From NCBI GenBank assembly GCA_035631035.1, contig DASQJL010000053.1, positions 1-63,011 on the forward strand: a stretch of DNA of 63,011 bases. Direction: 5' to 3'. The notes under the pieces were generated by a model. The model did no database searches. It worked only from the letters and a program-made list of their open reading frames with translations, and was not told where the DNA came from. Position 1 is the stretch's first letter; each line of letters begins with the position of its first letter. The translations under genes and the position numbers were made by a program. This document shows positions 1-9,237 of the stretch, in pieces. Source of the stretch: Candidatus Binatia bacterium. GTDB lineage: Bacteria > Eisenbacteria > RBG-16-71-46 > SZUA-252.

Positions 1-1
1 G

Positions 2-340
2 TGGAAGGCGGCGAACGCGGGGGCGATCAACCTGGCGCCGCCCTTCCAGAAGCACAGCGTGGATCTGCAGGCCGATCCGGACGCCATCACCCAGGCGGGG
101 GTGCGCTCCATCACCGTGAAGATCTTCTACAACCTGGGCGATGCCGAGCAGGTCCGGACCACGACGCTGAATCCCTCCAAGGGACAGCTCTCGGACCGCC
201 TCGACTTCATCCTGCCGTCGAACGTCGTGGATTACGATTACGAGATCACGTGGCAGCTCAAGGGGAACCGGACGGTTTCGTCCGGCCGGAAGCGCGCCAA
301 CCAGTCCGTCCTGTTCGTGGACGAAGTGGCCGCGGGTTGA
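2..340 (+). CDS. C-terminal fragment of an unidentified protein (5' end outside window)
   Basis: The reading frame is open from the left edge to a TGA at 338-340, giving 112 residues of the end of a larger protein. The visible part alternates hydrophobic and polar residues (for example SITVKIFYNL and YDYEITWQLKG), which suggests a beta-sandwich rather than an enzyme core. A GTG at 59 could act as a start, but coding-like sequence continues upstream of it, so I treat the gene as truncated by the window. I do not recognise a family. The next gene begins 11 nt downstream on the same strand, so the two may be co-transcribed. Confidence 0.5.
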   Translation, partial: WKAANAGAINLAPPFQKHSVDLQADPDAITQAGVRSITVKIFYNLGDAEQVRTTTLNPSKGQLSDRLDFILPSNVVDYDYEITWQLKGNRTVSSGRKRANQSVLFVDEVAAG

Positions 341-351
341 GGGGGGACGCC

Positions 352-1887
352 ATGAACGCATCCATCGGAACGATCCTGACGCTTCGATTCGCGCGAATCC
401 TGGCGGCCGCGCTGGCCTCGTTGGCCGGAATCGCCCTGGCCGGCTCCGCGCTTGCCTTCGACACGGGGCCGCACTTCGACATCACCGAGGACGTCCTCAA
501 GTCGGAGGGATTCTCGCCCGCCGCCATCGCGACGGCTCAGAGCGCCAACTTCCTCGTCGACTTCTACGAATTCATCGGCAATCCCAAGCTCGCGTCGATC
601 CTGGATCCCGCCTGCCGGAAGGCGGTCGAGCGGGTTCTCGTCAACGGCGATGCCCAGCACTTCGACGATCTCGACTCGACGCGCGACGTGGCGCAGAAGT
701 GGGACGCGATGCTGGCGAACACGCAGAGCACGGCCGCGGCGAAAGCGAAGGCGGGCGACCTGCTTGGGCTGATGGCCCTGCTGGGGATGTCGCTCCACAA
801 CGTGCAGGACTTCTATGCGCACAGCAACTGGGTGGAAGGAGGGACGACCGGCCCGCCACTCGGCAAGGGGGCCTGGGCCAAGTATGGCGACCATCCCACC
901 TGGCTCTCGGTGGACCGCGCGGACCGCGAGGCCGTGGACGTGTATACCCGGCGCGAACGGGGGGTTCCCAAGCGGACGCACGGCGACTGGGACAGCAATG
1001 CCGATGCCCTGAACAAGGACTGGCAGGGGCGGCCGCATCACTCGGACGCCTACATCTGCGCCTACTTCGCGAGCCGCCAGTGGGTCCGGCTCTTCCGGGA
1101 TTTCGTGGGTGATCCGGCCGTCTGGAGCAGGATGCAGGCGTTCAGCAAGTCCACCTTCGACCCCAGCCGCGACTGGGACTACGCGCGCAAGATCTCGTTC
1201 TACGGCGGCCACTGGAACGGCAACGGAGGACCGACCACCCTGGGAAGCGCCTTCAGCGCGCGCACCGCGGCGACCTCGCCCGACCTGCTCGCGAACGCGG
1301 TGCTCAACTACATGTACGGGCGCTGCCTCACGACCAAGCCGGGCGCGCTGCGAACCGAGGCCGAGAAGCTGCTCTTGTCCTGGGGCGCCATGCCCTACAA
1401 GGGCCCGGTCAATCCGACGTTGCCGAGCCCCGCGCCCGAGACCATGCAGTTCGTGCGGCTCCAGGTCCATCGCATCGACAACATCAACGGCGATGACGGC
1501 TTCGGGGGCGGAGAAATGGACTGGTACAGCCGCGCCGCCATCGATGGGCAGCGCTACTGGTCGGGGCTGATCGACGAGCACGACAATTTCGACTTCGACA
1601 AATCGCCCTATGCTCCGTGGACGATGACCAAGGCCGTCACCTCCTCCGCGTCCGAGGTGCCGATCCTCTTCCAGCTGATGGAGCTCGATTACAGCGACGA
1701 CGACCAGGTGGACGTCAATCCCCGCTCGGGCGCGCAGAGCCTCGTCCTGCGCTACTCGCTCGCGGGGGGAACGCTCCGCGGGGACGTCACCGGCCCCTCC
1801 ACCTTCACGGTCGAGGGCAAGGGAGACTGCGACTGCGCCCGGCTCAAGATGAGCGTGGACCGTCTCTCGGGAAGCTGCCTCAAGTGA
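352..1887 (+). CDS. Secreted HET-C/zinc-phospholipase-C-like protein with C-terminal C2-like domain
   Basis: 511 residues, starting at the ATG 11 nt after the preceding stop. An N-terminal hydrophobic stretch ending in GSALA is a signal peptide, so the protein is exported. The next ~350 residues resemble the helical HET-C/phospholipase C fold: GPHFDITEDVL near the mature N-terminus and a central SLHNVQDFYAHSNWVE supply the histidines and aspartate that usually bind zinc in this superfamily. The last ~150 residues (from MQFVRLQVHRIDN onward, rich in Asp: DNINGDDGFGGGEMDW) look like a calcium-binding C2-type beta domain. The order helical metal domain then C2-like domain recalls clostridial alpha-toxin, but activity is inference. 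A metal-dependent lipid or phosphoester hydrolase is the best guess. Confidence 0.6.
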   Translation: MNASIGTILTLRFARILAAALASLAGIALAGSALAFDTGPHFDITEDVLKSEGFSPAAIATAQSANFLVDFYEFIGNPKLASILDPACRKAVERVLVNGDAQHFDDLDSTRDVAQKWDAMLANTQSTAAAKAKAGDLLGLMALLGMSLHNVQDFYAHSNWVEGGTTGPPLGKGAWAKYGDHPTWLSVDRADREAVDVYTRRERGVPKRTHGDWDSNADALNKDWQGRPHHSDAYICAYFASRQWVRLFRDFVGDPAVWSRMQAFSKSTFDPSRDWDYARKISFYGGHWNGNGGPTTLGSAFSARTAATSPDLLANAVLNYMYGRCLTTKPGALRTEAEKLLLSWGAMPYKGPVNPTLPSPAPETMQFVRLQVHRIDNINGDDGFGGGEMDWYSRAAIDGQRYWSGLIDEHDNFDFDKSPYAPWTMTKAVTSSASEVPILFQLMELDYSDDDQVDVNPRSGAQSLVLRYSLAGGTLRGDVTGPSTFTVEGKGDCDCARLKMSVDRLSGSCLK

Positions 1888-1900
1888 CGGCGGCCGCCTC

Positions 1901-3511
1901 CTAGCGCCGCCGCCGCGACCCGGTGTTCCGCACCGTCGTCCCCTTCTTCTTTCCCGGCGGCGGGTGGCTCTCGATCCGCCGGCTAGCGGCCGTGGTATCC
2001 GCCTTCGCTGAGATCCCCGCCTCGCGTTTCACTTCCGACGTCGAGGGGTGGACCGGCGCCGTCGCCGCGATCGGGACCTTGTGCTGGTCGATCTTCGGCT
2101 GGCCGTAGCGCTTCAGGTCGATCTTCACGAGGTCGGCCAGCTTGACGTTGCCCTTCTTGTCCACCGCGTACGTCTGGAGCTCGCCGCCGCCGAACCACAG
2201 CCGGATCAGCGTGAAGTTGTTGACCATCGCCGTGTAGACGTTCTCTGGCTTGATCGTGCCCCCGGCCACGTGGTACTCGGCAAAGAGCTGGGCCGCCTTC
2301 GCCGGAGGAGGCAGCGGATGAAGCGGCGCGCCGCCTCCGCCCTGGACGATGCAGATCAGCACGCCGCCGTCGGGGAAGGTCATGAGGGCGCGTTCGTAAT
2401 CGTGCTCGTGTCCCCCGGCCAGGACGGAGATGCCCGCATCGCGCATCGCGCGAACGATCTGCTCGCGGCGCTCCTGCATGACCGGGTCCATGTTCCAATC
2501 GTGGCGGTGATAGCCGGCCGACATGGGCGGACTGTGGAAGAAAACGAACGACGGGCCGTGGTGCTCCTTGAGTCGCGCCGTCAGCCAGTCGACCTGCTCC
2601 TTCGAGTACTTCACCTGCACTTCCTTGGACCAGTGAACCCCCGGCATCGTGATCGGGTTGGTGTCCAGCGCCACGAACCGAACCCAGCCGTCGGCGGAGT
2701 CGAAGCAGTAGTAGAACCGATCGCCCGCGATCGGAAGTCCGGTCGCGACGCGCCAGTTCGCGACGCCCGTCTCGGTGTGGGTCTTCTCGTGGTTGCCCGG
2801 CATTGCGAAATAGGGAACCCGGGTCATGAGCGGTTCGCTGAGGCGAAGGAAACGGCGCCACTGGGCCGGGTTCGTGCCGTCATAGACGAGGTCTCCCGTG
2901 TTGATCGCGGCGGCCACCTTCTTGTTCTGCATCTTCAGCGTGTCCAGCTTGGCCATGATCGCGTGAAGAACCTGCTTCTCACGCCCGTAGGTCGGCAGTC
3001 CGCGCAGGAACGGCGGAATGTCGCGCACGATCGCGACGTCGGGGGGGAGGAGGCCCTTCACGAGCATCCAGGGAATGGTGATCAGCGCGCGTCCCAACCG
3101 GAGCGGGTTCGGGGAGAGGCCCTTCTGGATGACGGCCAGCTCGGGCGCGAGCTTCGTCATGCGATAGCCGGGGCGGTTGTCACCGAACAGGAGGATGTTC
3201 AGCGTGTCGGCGGTGTAGCCGTCGAGGAGCTTGCCCAGATACCGCCGGGAGGAGTCTCCCGTGCCGGGCTGAAATCCGATCACGGTGTCGGGAAGGAAGA
3301 GGGCGCGTTCGCGCACCGGATGGCGCAGCGCGCGCTCGGGATGGTGGCCGCCCGTCGTGTCCGCGGGAGTGAGCGGCTGTTCGACGAACGTCAGCCGTCC
3401 CGTATGGGCGCAGCCGAGGACCAGGAGCAGAACAGAAAGCGGTGCCGCGGCGCGCCGCCACAGACGACTCCTGATGGCAGCGGCGCCGAACGGACTCGCG
3501 CTTCGAGCCAT
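1901..3511 (-). CDS. Purple-acid-phosphatase-like metallophosphoesterase lipoprotein
   Basis: 536 residues from the ATG at 3511, chosen over longer upstream frames because it has a GGAG ribosome site and begins a lipoprotein signal (VLLLVLGC, lipid-attached Cys34). The complete calcineurin-like dimetal set follows in order: LLFGDNRPG, INTGDLVYDG, FAMPGNHE, VFFHSPP and LAGGHEHDYER. The GHEHDYER form is typical of purple acid phosphatase and related ecto-phosphatases. It should hydrolyse phosphomonoesters or diesters at the outer or inner membrane surface; the substrate is unknown. The C-terminus is basic and low-complexity (GKKKGTTVRNTGSRRRR). It is convergent with the HET-C-like gene (13 nt apart) and divergent from the glycosyltransferase gene. 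Confidence 0.8.
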   Translation of the reverse strand: MARSASPFGAAAIRSRLWRRAAAPLSVLLLVLGCAHTGRLTFVEQPLTPADTTGGHHPERALRHPVRERALFLPDTVIGFQPGTGDSSRRYLGKLLDGYTADTLNILLFGDNRPGYRMTKLAPELAVIQKGLSPNPLRLGRALITIPWMLVKGLLPPDVAIVRDIPPFLRGLPTYGREKQVLHAIMAKLDTLKMQNKKVAAAINTGDLVYDGTNPAQWRRFLRLSEPLMTRVPYFAMPGNHEKTHTETGVANWRVATGLPIAGDRFYYCFDSADGWVRFVALDTNPITMPGVHWSKEVQVKYSKEQVDWLTARLKEHHGPSFVFFHSPPMSAGYHRHDWNMDPVMQERREQIVRAMRDAGISVLAGGHEHDYERALMTFPDGGVLICIVQGGGGAPLHPLPPPAKAAQLFAEYHVAGGTIKPENVYTAMVNNFTLIRLWFGGGELQTYAVDKKGNVKLADLVKIDLKRYGQPKIDQHKVPIAATAPVHPSTSEVKREAGISAKADTTAASRRIESHPPPGKKKGTTVRNTGSRRRR

Positions 3512-3585
3512 GACGCGAATCTCCTTCCCCTCAGCCCCGCCAGAATCGTAGCAGGAAACGATCCACGGTGTGACAGTATCCGGCC

Positions 3586-5136
3586 ATGATCCGTTCCCTG
3601 GGCCCCGAGGCGCCGGGATTGCCAAGGCTTGCGGTCGGCACCCTTGCAACACTCCTGGTGGCGAAGCTGCTGCTCCACCTGGCGGCAATCGGGCACTACG
3701 GGTATTTCCGGGACGAGCTTTACTACCTTGCGAGCACCGAGCATCTCGCCTGGGGTTACGTCGAACATCCTCCCTTCTCGATCGCGCTCCTGGCGCTCGT
3801 CCGGTCGGTCCTTGGAGATTCGCTGCCCGCACTGCGGCTGGTTCCCATCCTGTCCGGAGCCGCCGTCGTGCTCCTCACGGCGGTCCTGGCGCGGCGCCTC
3901 GGCGGCGGACGCTTCGCGCAGGGCATCGCGGCGCTCGCGGCCGTGATGGCGCCGGCTTTCCTGGGCACCCACCGCTACTACTCCATGAACGCACTCGATC
4001 TCCTCTTCTGGACGCTCGCGTCGCTCGCAACGCTCCAGGCGCTGGAGCGAGGGCGGGCGCGCGACTGGTCGGCGCTCGGCGTGCTGCTCGGGCTGGGCCT
4101 CCTGAACAAGGTCAGCATGGCGTGGTACGGCGGCGGACTCGCGATCGGACTTCTCGCCACGCGGCAGCGCCGGGCGCTGCTCGGGACCGGGCCCTGGCTC
4201 GCGGGCGCGATCGCGCTCGCCCTCTTCGCGCCGCACGTGGTGTGGCAGATCCAAAACGGCTGGCCCACCCTGGAATTCATCCGGAACGCGACCTCGCTCA
4301 AGATGGCCGCGACCACGCCGGGCGAGTTCCTCCGGGATCAGATCCTGACCCTGAATCCCGGCGCAGCACCGCTTTGGATCGCGGGGCTGATCTACGGCCT
4401 GGTCGCGCTGCGGGGCCGCCCGGGGCAGGTTCTTCCCTGGATCTACCTCTCGGTTCTGGTCCTTCTGCTCGCGCAGGGGCACAGCCGAGCGTCCTATCTC
4501 ACGGTCGCCTATCCGCCGCTGCTCGCCCTGGGCGGCGTGGCGGTCGAGCGGTGGACCGGCGCGACCCGGCGCTGGGTTCGCCCCGCGCTCGCGGCCCTCA
4601 TCCTCCTGACCGGGCTGGTCGCCGTGCCGCTGGCGCTTCCGGTGCTGCCCGTCCGGACGTTCGTGCGCTACCAGTCCGCCCTCGGCATGGCGCCCCGAAC
4701 CGAGGAACGGAACGCCATGGGCGCGCTGCCGCAGGATTACGCGGACATGTTCGGCTGGGAGGAGATGGCCGCCCTGGTCGCGAGAGCGTACGACCGGCTC
4801 ACGCCCGAGGAGCGCGGGCGCTGCCTCATCTTCGGCCAGAACTACGGCGAGGCCGGAGCGATCGACGTGATAGGGCGGAAGCTGGGCCTGCCGCCCGCCA
4901 TCAGCGGACATAACAGCTACTGGCTCTGGGGACCGCGGCGGCGCGAGTGGGAGGTCGTGATCATCATCGGCGGCGACCGTAAGGACAACGCCGCGTTCTT
5001 CGATCGGATCGAGATCGTGGGCCAGACGCGGTCGGAGTGGGCGATGCCCTACGAGCGGGGGCTGGACGTGTCCATCGCGCGCGGGCCGAAGATGTCCCTG
5101 GCCGAAGCGTGGCCGCGCGTGAAGCAGTACATCTGA
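3586..5136 (+). CDS. GT39/PMT-like integral membrane glycosyltransferase
   Basis: 516 residues with about ten hydrophobic segments. The first periplasmic loop carries YFRDELYYLAS and HLAWGYVEHPP (residues ~40-63). The Asp-Glu pair (43-44) is the catalytic signature of dolichyl-phosphate-mannose/ArnT-type GT-C enzymes, which transfer sugars from polyprenyl-phosphate donors. The C-terminal ~130 residues form a soluble domain (from about QSALGMAPRTEERN) that includes a GQNYGEAGAIDVIGRKLGLPP segment common in this subfamily. Acceptor and sugar cannot be told from sequence, and no polysaccharide cluster surrounds it. It starts 74 nt from the divergent phosphatase, so the promoters must share that short gap. 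Confidence 0.8.
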   Translation: MIRSLGPEAPGLPRLAVGTLATLLVAKLLLHLAAIGHYGYFRDELYYLASTEHLAWGYVEHPPFSIALLALVRSVLGDSLPALRLVPILSGAAVVLLTAVLARRLGGGRFAQGIAALAAVMAPAFLGTHRYYSMNALDLLFWTLASLATLQALERGRARDWSALGVLLGLGLLNKVSMAWYGGGLAIGLLATRQRRALLGTGPWLAGAIALALFAPHVVWQIQNGWPTLEFIRNATSLKMAATTPGEFLRDQILTLNPGAAPLWIAGLIYGLVALRGRPGQVLPWIYLSVLVLLLAQGHSRASYLTVAYPPLLALGGVAVERWTGATRRWVRPALAALILLTGLVAVPLALPVLPVRTFVRYQSALGMAPRTEERNAMGALPQDYADMFGWEEMAALVARAYDRLTPEERGRCLIFGQNYGEAGAIDVIGRKLGLPPAISGHNSYWLWGPRRREWEVVIIIGGDRKDNAAFFDRIEIVGQTRSEWAMPYERGLDVSIARGPKMSLAEAWPRVKQYI

Positions 5137-5169
5137 GGAGGCCCGCGAAGAGCGCGCGGAAGCGGGGCG

Positions 5170-6591
5170 CTACCGGAGCAGCGTGAACTTCTTCGTCAGC
5201 ACGCGTCCGGCCGCGGCGAGCCGCGCGAAGTAGACGCCCGAGGCCGCCGGCACGCCGCCGGCGCGCCCCGACCACTGGACGGTGTGCGGCCCCCGGTCCC
5301 AGGTGCCGCTGGCGAGCGTCTCGATGCGGTGGCCCGAGGCGTCGAAGATCCCCACCTCCACCTGTTCCGGTCCCGGAAGCGAGATGGCGAGCGTCGCGCC
5401 CCGAGGCGCCGGGTTGGAGGACGTGATCCGGAGCGATGGCGCGGCGGAGGCGTCGCCCTCGGAATCGGCGTCCGCGATCGAGCCGGAGTAGCGGAACAGC
5501 CAGAACGTTCCGCCCAGGTTCAGCACGAAGAAGTCGTTTCCCTCGTCGTAGTCGAGATCGACCGAGTAGAAGCGGGGAGGATTCGCCGGGAACGCCTCCG
5601 GGAAGAGCTGCTCCCACGTCTGGGTCGCCGGACGGAAGATCCAGGTGTCCGACAGCGTGACGTCCTTGGCCGTGATGCCGCCCCACATGAGGATCACGTC
5701 GTGCCGGCTGTCGCGGGCGAAGTGGGCGAAGCGCCGCGCGGCCGGCCACGGCTCCTGCTTGGGAACCTGGCTCCAGCGGTTGGCCCCATCGTCGTAGCAC
5801 CAGAGCTCGCTGTCGGCGCTGCCCCAGGGGGCTCCCGCGAACATCCAGGTCACGTGCCGCGCGGGGTCATAGACCATGTTCTGCCCCATGCGCGGCATCG
5901 GGCTGGTCGGCGGCGCCCGGTCGCTCCAGGTCTCCGTGGCCAGGTCCAGGGCATAGGTCCTGTCCCCGGTTCCGTACTCGTGGTCGGTGCCCGCGAAGAG
6001 AATCATCCGGTCGAGATCCGAGTCGTACGCGCAGGCCTGTTCGTAGACCGTGTAGGGGTGCGGGCCCGTGATCTCGCGCCAGGCCCGCGAGGCGAAGTCG
6101 TAGGTCCACGTCTCGCCGATCATGTCGTCCGTGACCGTCCGGTTCGCTCCCGACCACAGGTAGACCGCGTTCTTCACCGGGGAATAGACGAAACAGGAAT
6201 AGAAATGGCGGTCCCAGGGGGTCGGGTCCGACCCGTTCTCGGGGAGCGGCTCGCAGAATCCGTTCTGGGTCGTCCAGTTGTCGACTTTCTCCAGGGAGAG
6301 ACGGTTCGCGACGGGATCGTAGAGCCAGAGCGCGTTCGCGAAGATGCTGTCGAACGAGTACACGGGGAGCTCCGCGTATCCGTCGAACAGGACCATCTTC
6401 CCGAGACCGGAGGCGTAGCGCATGTGATTCCATCCCCGGCCGGCATAGACCCCAAGCCGATCCGGCGGAAGATCGAGCGTGGGCTGCGGCTGCTGGATCC
6501 AGAGATTGGAAGGGATCGTCAGCGGGAAACCGCCGGCGCGGGAGAACAGGGCCCCCAGCACGATCGAGAAGAGTAGGAGCTTCCGAGCCAT
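5170..6591 (-). CDS. Secreted kelch-type beta-propeller protein with FlgD-like C-terminal domain
   Basis: 473 residues with a signal peptide (MARKLLLFSIVLGALFSRAGG). Residues ~50-375 hold about six kelch-like blades: repeated YDxxxNRxxL, WTYDFASRAW, TYALDLATETW, WCYDDGANRW and WIFRPATQTWEQL motifs, each following a G/L-F-A/D-G turn. The last ~85 residues (RITSSNPAPRG, ending in SGVYFARLAAAGRVLTKKFTLLR) form the FlgD/T9SS-like Ig domain seen at the ends of secreted FCB proteins. It probably binds a surface ligand or partner; no catalytic residue of galactose oxidase is evident, so I call it structural or binding rather than enzymatic. It is convergent with the glycosyltransferase (33 nt apart). 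Confidence 0.7.
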   Translation of the reverse strand: MARKLLLFSIVLGALFSRAGGFPLTIPSNLWIQQPQPTLDLPPDRLGVYAGRGWNHMRYASGLGKMVLFDGYAELPVYSFDSIFANALWLYDPVANRLSLEKVDNWTTQNGFCEPLPENGSDPTPWDRHFYSCFVYSPVKNAVYLWSGANRTVTDDMIGETWTYDFASRAWREITGPHPYTVYEQACAYDSDLDRMILFAGTDHEYGTGDRTYALDLATETWSDRAPPTSPMPRMGQNMVYDPARHVTWMFAGAPWGSADSELWCYDDGANRWSQVPKQEPWPAARRFAHFARDSRHDVILMWGGITAKDVTLSDTWIFRPATQTWEQLFPEAFPANPPRFYSVDLDYDEGNDFFVLNLGGTFWLFRYSGSIADADSEGDASAAPSLRITSSNPAPRGATLAISLPGPEQVEVGIFDASGHRIETLASGTWDRGPHTVQWSGRAGGVPAASGVYFARLAAAGRVLTKKFTLLR

Positions 6592-6801
6592 GGTGTTCCC
6601 GAGGGATGGGCGTGTTCGGCGCGGGAGGGAAGCGCTCGGGCGAGGTCCCGGCGGTCCGGCGCGCTAGGTGGAGGTCACCCTAGAGTTAGCACCCGCCCGA
6701 GGAAGCAAACAAGAGGAAGTTCGAACGGCGACGAAGTTCACCCCCGGCGCCAAGGCCCTGCAGGGTACCTGACGTCCCGCGTTTCGCGTACCCTCCCCTC
6801 G

Positions 6802-7788
6802 ATGAGATCCTGGGTCCTGCGCGCTGGAGCTCTCGCCGCCATCCTAGCGGCGGCCTGGATCCTCCTCGGCCAAGTCGCGCCCGTCGCCGAACCGCCCACC
6901 GTCGCGGTCCGCGCAGGCCCGGCCCTGCTCGCCGCGGCCGATTCGATCTGCGACTGCGACGTCAGGACCGTCAATCCCCAATGCCGCTCCCGCGTGATCC
7001 CGGCGGATCCGGCCGCCGCCCGCGGCGTCGCGCACCCCCCCGTGGTCGTCCTCCTGCATGGATTCACCAACTGCCCGAAGCAGTTCGAGGGCCTCGGCCG
7101 CGACCTGGCCCGGAAGGGCTACACCGTGGTTCTGCCGCTTCTGCCGCGGCACGGCATGGCCGACGTGATGACGACGGAGCTGAGCCGCCTCAGCGCCGAG
7201 GATCTCGTGCGCGCGGGGGAGCGTTCGGTGGACCTCGCCCACGGTCTGGGCGGTCCCATCACCGTGGTTGGTCTGTCCTCGAGCGCGGTGCTGGCGGGAT
7301 GGCTCGCCCAGCATCGCGCCGACGTCGACGCCGCCGTGCTGATCGCGCCGGCTCTCGGTCCCAAGGGTCTCCCCGCGCCGATCGTGGCGCCGCTCACGGG
7401 CGCGCTGCTTCGCCTTCCCAATTTCTACGTGTGGTGGGACTCGAAGCTGCGCGAGAAGAACCCCGGGCCGCGGCAGTGCTATCCGCGCTTCGCGAGCCAC
7501 GCGATCGGGCAGGTGTACCGGCTCGGCGGCGCGGTGCTTCGCGATGCGGGCCGCGTGAAGCCCAGGGCGCGCCGGCTGGTGATCGTGACCACCGCGGCGG
7601 ACGACGCCGTGAACAACGAGCTGTGCGCCCGGCTGGGAGCGCTCTGGCGCGCGCACGGCGCCCGCGTCGAGAGCTATCAGTTCCCCGCCGGGATGGGCAT
7701 CCGGCACGACATGATCGATCCGGAGCAGCCCTACCAGCGCACCGCAGTCGTCTACCCGGTTCTCGAGCGGCTGGTCGCACCGCAGTAG
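6802..7788 (+). CDS. Exported alpha/beta hydrolase
   Basis: 328 residues with an N-terminal membrane anchor or signal (WVLRAGALAAILAAAWILLG). The alpha/beta hydrolase elements are VVVLLHGFTNCPKQF (oxyanion HG), VVLPLLPRHGMAD, the nucleophile elbow VVGLSSSAVLAGW, and a late IRHDMIDPEQPY histidine. The elbow reads G-L-S-S-S, so the usual final Gly of GxSxG is Ser. Serine lipases with small-residue substitutions are known, and I expect it to remain active. Probably an esterase or lipase of the cell envelope. It has its own ~210-nt upstream region shared divergently with the kelch gene. Confidence 0.7.
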   Translation: MRSWVLRAGALAAILAAAWILLGQVAPVAEPPTVAVRAGPALLAAADSICDCDVRTVNPQCRSRVIPADPAAARGVAHPPVVVLLHGFTNCPKQFEGLGRDLARKGYTVVLPLLPRHGMADVMTTELSRLSAEDLVRAGERSVDLAHGLGGPITVVGLSSSAVLAGWLAQHRADVDAAVLIAPALGPKGLPAPIVAPLTGALLRLPNFYVWWDSKLREKNPGPRQCYPRFASHAIGQVYRLGGAVLRDAGRVKPRARRLVIVTTAADDAVNNELCARLGALWRAHGARVESYQFPAGMGIRHDMIDPEQPYQRTAVVYPVLERLVAPQ

Positions 7789-7937
7789 CTTCGATCGTCG
7801 GCGAGCGGCCGCTCCCGACGCCTGCCAGCGCGTTCCGCGAGGCTGCCAATGTGTCAGGGAGCGTCCGGCTCCAAACACCCATGTCCAGGACGACGACCCA
7901 TGCAAGGTGTGCGTCGATCCGTTCTTAGGACAGGCGA

Positions 7938-7958
7938 GCCAGCGTCCGGATCGCTGGC
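7938..7958 (+). terminator. Hairpin, possible weak terminator
   Basis: GCCAGCG and CGCTGGC form a perfect 7-bp stem around a 7-nt loop, followed by ACGTTTCAC. It lies 150 nt after the hydrolase stop in the 227-nt gap before the convergent barrel gene. The T-tract is poor, so termination is uncertain. Confidence 0.3.
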
Positions 7959-8015
7959 ACGTTTCACGCGCTACGGGACGAAGCGGGTGTGCGGTGAAGG
8001 AGGAGAGGAGTGCGG

Positions 8016-8660
8016 CTAGGGTCCGGGGCCTCCGCCGGGGATCCAGCGGATGACGAAGAGCACCTCGAGCATGGGAGAGGCCTTGTAGCCGAGGATCTCG
8101 CGGTTGGTGCGGATGTAGTGGTACTGCCCTTCGAGACCGAAGCCCACGGTATCGCCGGCCCGGAAATCGGCGCCGCCGCCGATGCTCACGCCGTTGGCGG
8201 TCTGGGTGACTTTCAGCGTTCCGGTCGAGTCCTGGGACTGGGCGGAGATCGGGTAGATGCCGACCCCCGCCAGCACGAACGGAGCGATCTTCGCGTCTGG
8301 AGAGACCAGGAAGCGGCGGGCTCGGAAGCGCAAGCGCCACATCTCCCAATCGGTGTCGCCGCCGCGAACGCCGGGAATCAGGGTGCTGTCCTGGCCGGGC
8401 TTGAACTTGACGAAGCCGAACTCGCCGCCCAGCTCGAAGTGCGGCGACATCTGGCCGGCCATGGCGAGGACGATGGGCGTCCCGCGCTTCCAGATCGCAC
8501 CGAACGCTCCGCCCTCAGGCTTGGCGAAGCCGCTCCCGAAGGAGATCGACCAGTCCGAGCTCTGCGCGCGGGCGGCGGGGGCGAATCCGGGTGCGGCAAG
8601 GATCAGAAGGAGAAGGGACGCGACGGCAAGGATGGATACGGGGAGCTTCGAGCGGTGCAT
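8016..8660 (-). CDS. Outer-membrane beta-barrel protein
   Basis: 214 residues from the ATG at 8660, picked because it opens a clear signal peptide (hydrophobic LAVASLLLLILAAPG, cleavage after ARAQ). The mature part has about eight amphipathic strands with alternating aromatic and hydrophobic residues (WSISFGSGFAKP, FELGGEFGFVKF, WRLRFRARRFLV, APFVLAGVGIYPI, VSIGGGADFRAG, VGFGLEGQYHYI) and ends near a C-terminal strand MLEVLFVIRW. This matches small OmpA/OmpW-like barrels by pattern only. Its role may be structural or passive permeability. It is divergently arranged with the membrane rhodanese gene. Confidence 0.65.
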   Translation of the reverse strand: MHRSKLPVSILAVASLLLLILAAPGFAPAARAQSSDWSISFGSGFAKPEGGAFGAIWKRGTPIVLAMAGQMSPHFELGGEFGFVKFKPGQDSTLIPGVRGGDTDWEMWRLRFRARRFLVSPDAKIAPFVLAGVGIYPISAQSQDSTGTLKVTQTANGVSIGGGADFRAGDTVGFGLEGQYHYIRTNREILGYKASPMLEVLFVIRWIPGGGPGP

Positions 8661-8751
8661 AGACGCCCATTCTAAACATAGCCGCGGGGCGGACCGCAAG
8701 CTCCACGGTAAGTGGCGCGATGATCCGTCTCTCAACATGGGGGTGCCGAGC

Positions 8752-9237
8752 ATGAACGAGAAACCGGTGTCGCCGGCCCGGGACCGGAGTCCTTCAGGGT
8801 TGTGGTGGGTTCTGATCGCGATCGTCCTGGTTGCGATCGCGCTCGTGTGGATGCCGCGTCGGACCGCGGGCCCGGTGGGAAGGGCGCCGGTCGCGCAAGC
8901 GCCCGCGACACCGCCGGCAGCCGCCGGCCCGCAGGTCACGGTCGCGCGAGCGGCCCAGCTCCAAGCCGAGGGGGCGTTCCTGGTCGACGTGCGCCAGCCC
9001 GAAGAGTGGGCCGAGGGACACATCGAAGGGTCGAAGCTGATTCCCCTCGACGATCTCGAATCGCGGCTGGCGGAGGTGCCTCGTGACCGGAGCGTCGTCG
9101 TGGTCTGCCACTCCGGGAACCGGAGCAAGCATGGGCGCGACATCCTGCTCCGGGCGGGCTATGCGCAGGCCGTGAGCATGACCGGAGGGCTGTCCGCGTG
9201 GGAGGCCGACGGCCAGAAGACGGTCAAGGGGATGTAG
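8752..9237 (+). CDS. Membrane-anchored rhodanese-domain protein
   Basis: 161 residues. One N-terminal transmembrane helix (LWWVLIAIVLVAIALVW, ~17-33), an Ala/Pro linker, and a single rhodanese domain with LVDVRQPEEWAEGHIEGS and the active loop VVCHSGNRS holding Cys119. The domain should face the periplasm and could carry persulfide sulfur from thiosulfate or another donor. I chose the ATG at 8752 because GGGGG lies 8 nt before it; an ATG at 8737 would add five residues. Its 3' end overlaps the opposite-strand ADP-ribosylglycohydrolase-like gene by 14 nt. Confidence 0.8.
   Translation: MNEKPVSPARDRSPSGLWWVLIAIVLVAIALVWMPRRTAGPVGRAPVAQAPATPPAAAGPQVTVARAAQLQAEGAFLVDVRQPEEWAEGHIEGSKLIPLDDLESRLAEVPRDRSVVVVCHSGNRSKHGRDILLRAGYAQAVSMTGGLSAWEADGQKTVKGM

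Noticed and set aside
2048-3589. Long plus-strand frame opposite the metallophosphatase
   Set aside because: Antisense of an intact gene whose five metal motifs are all present; no ribosome site or recognised domain.
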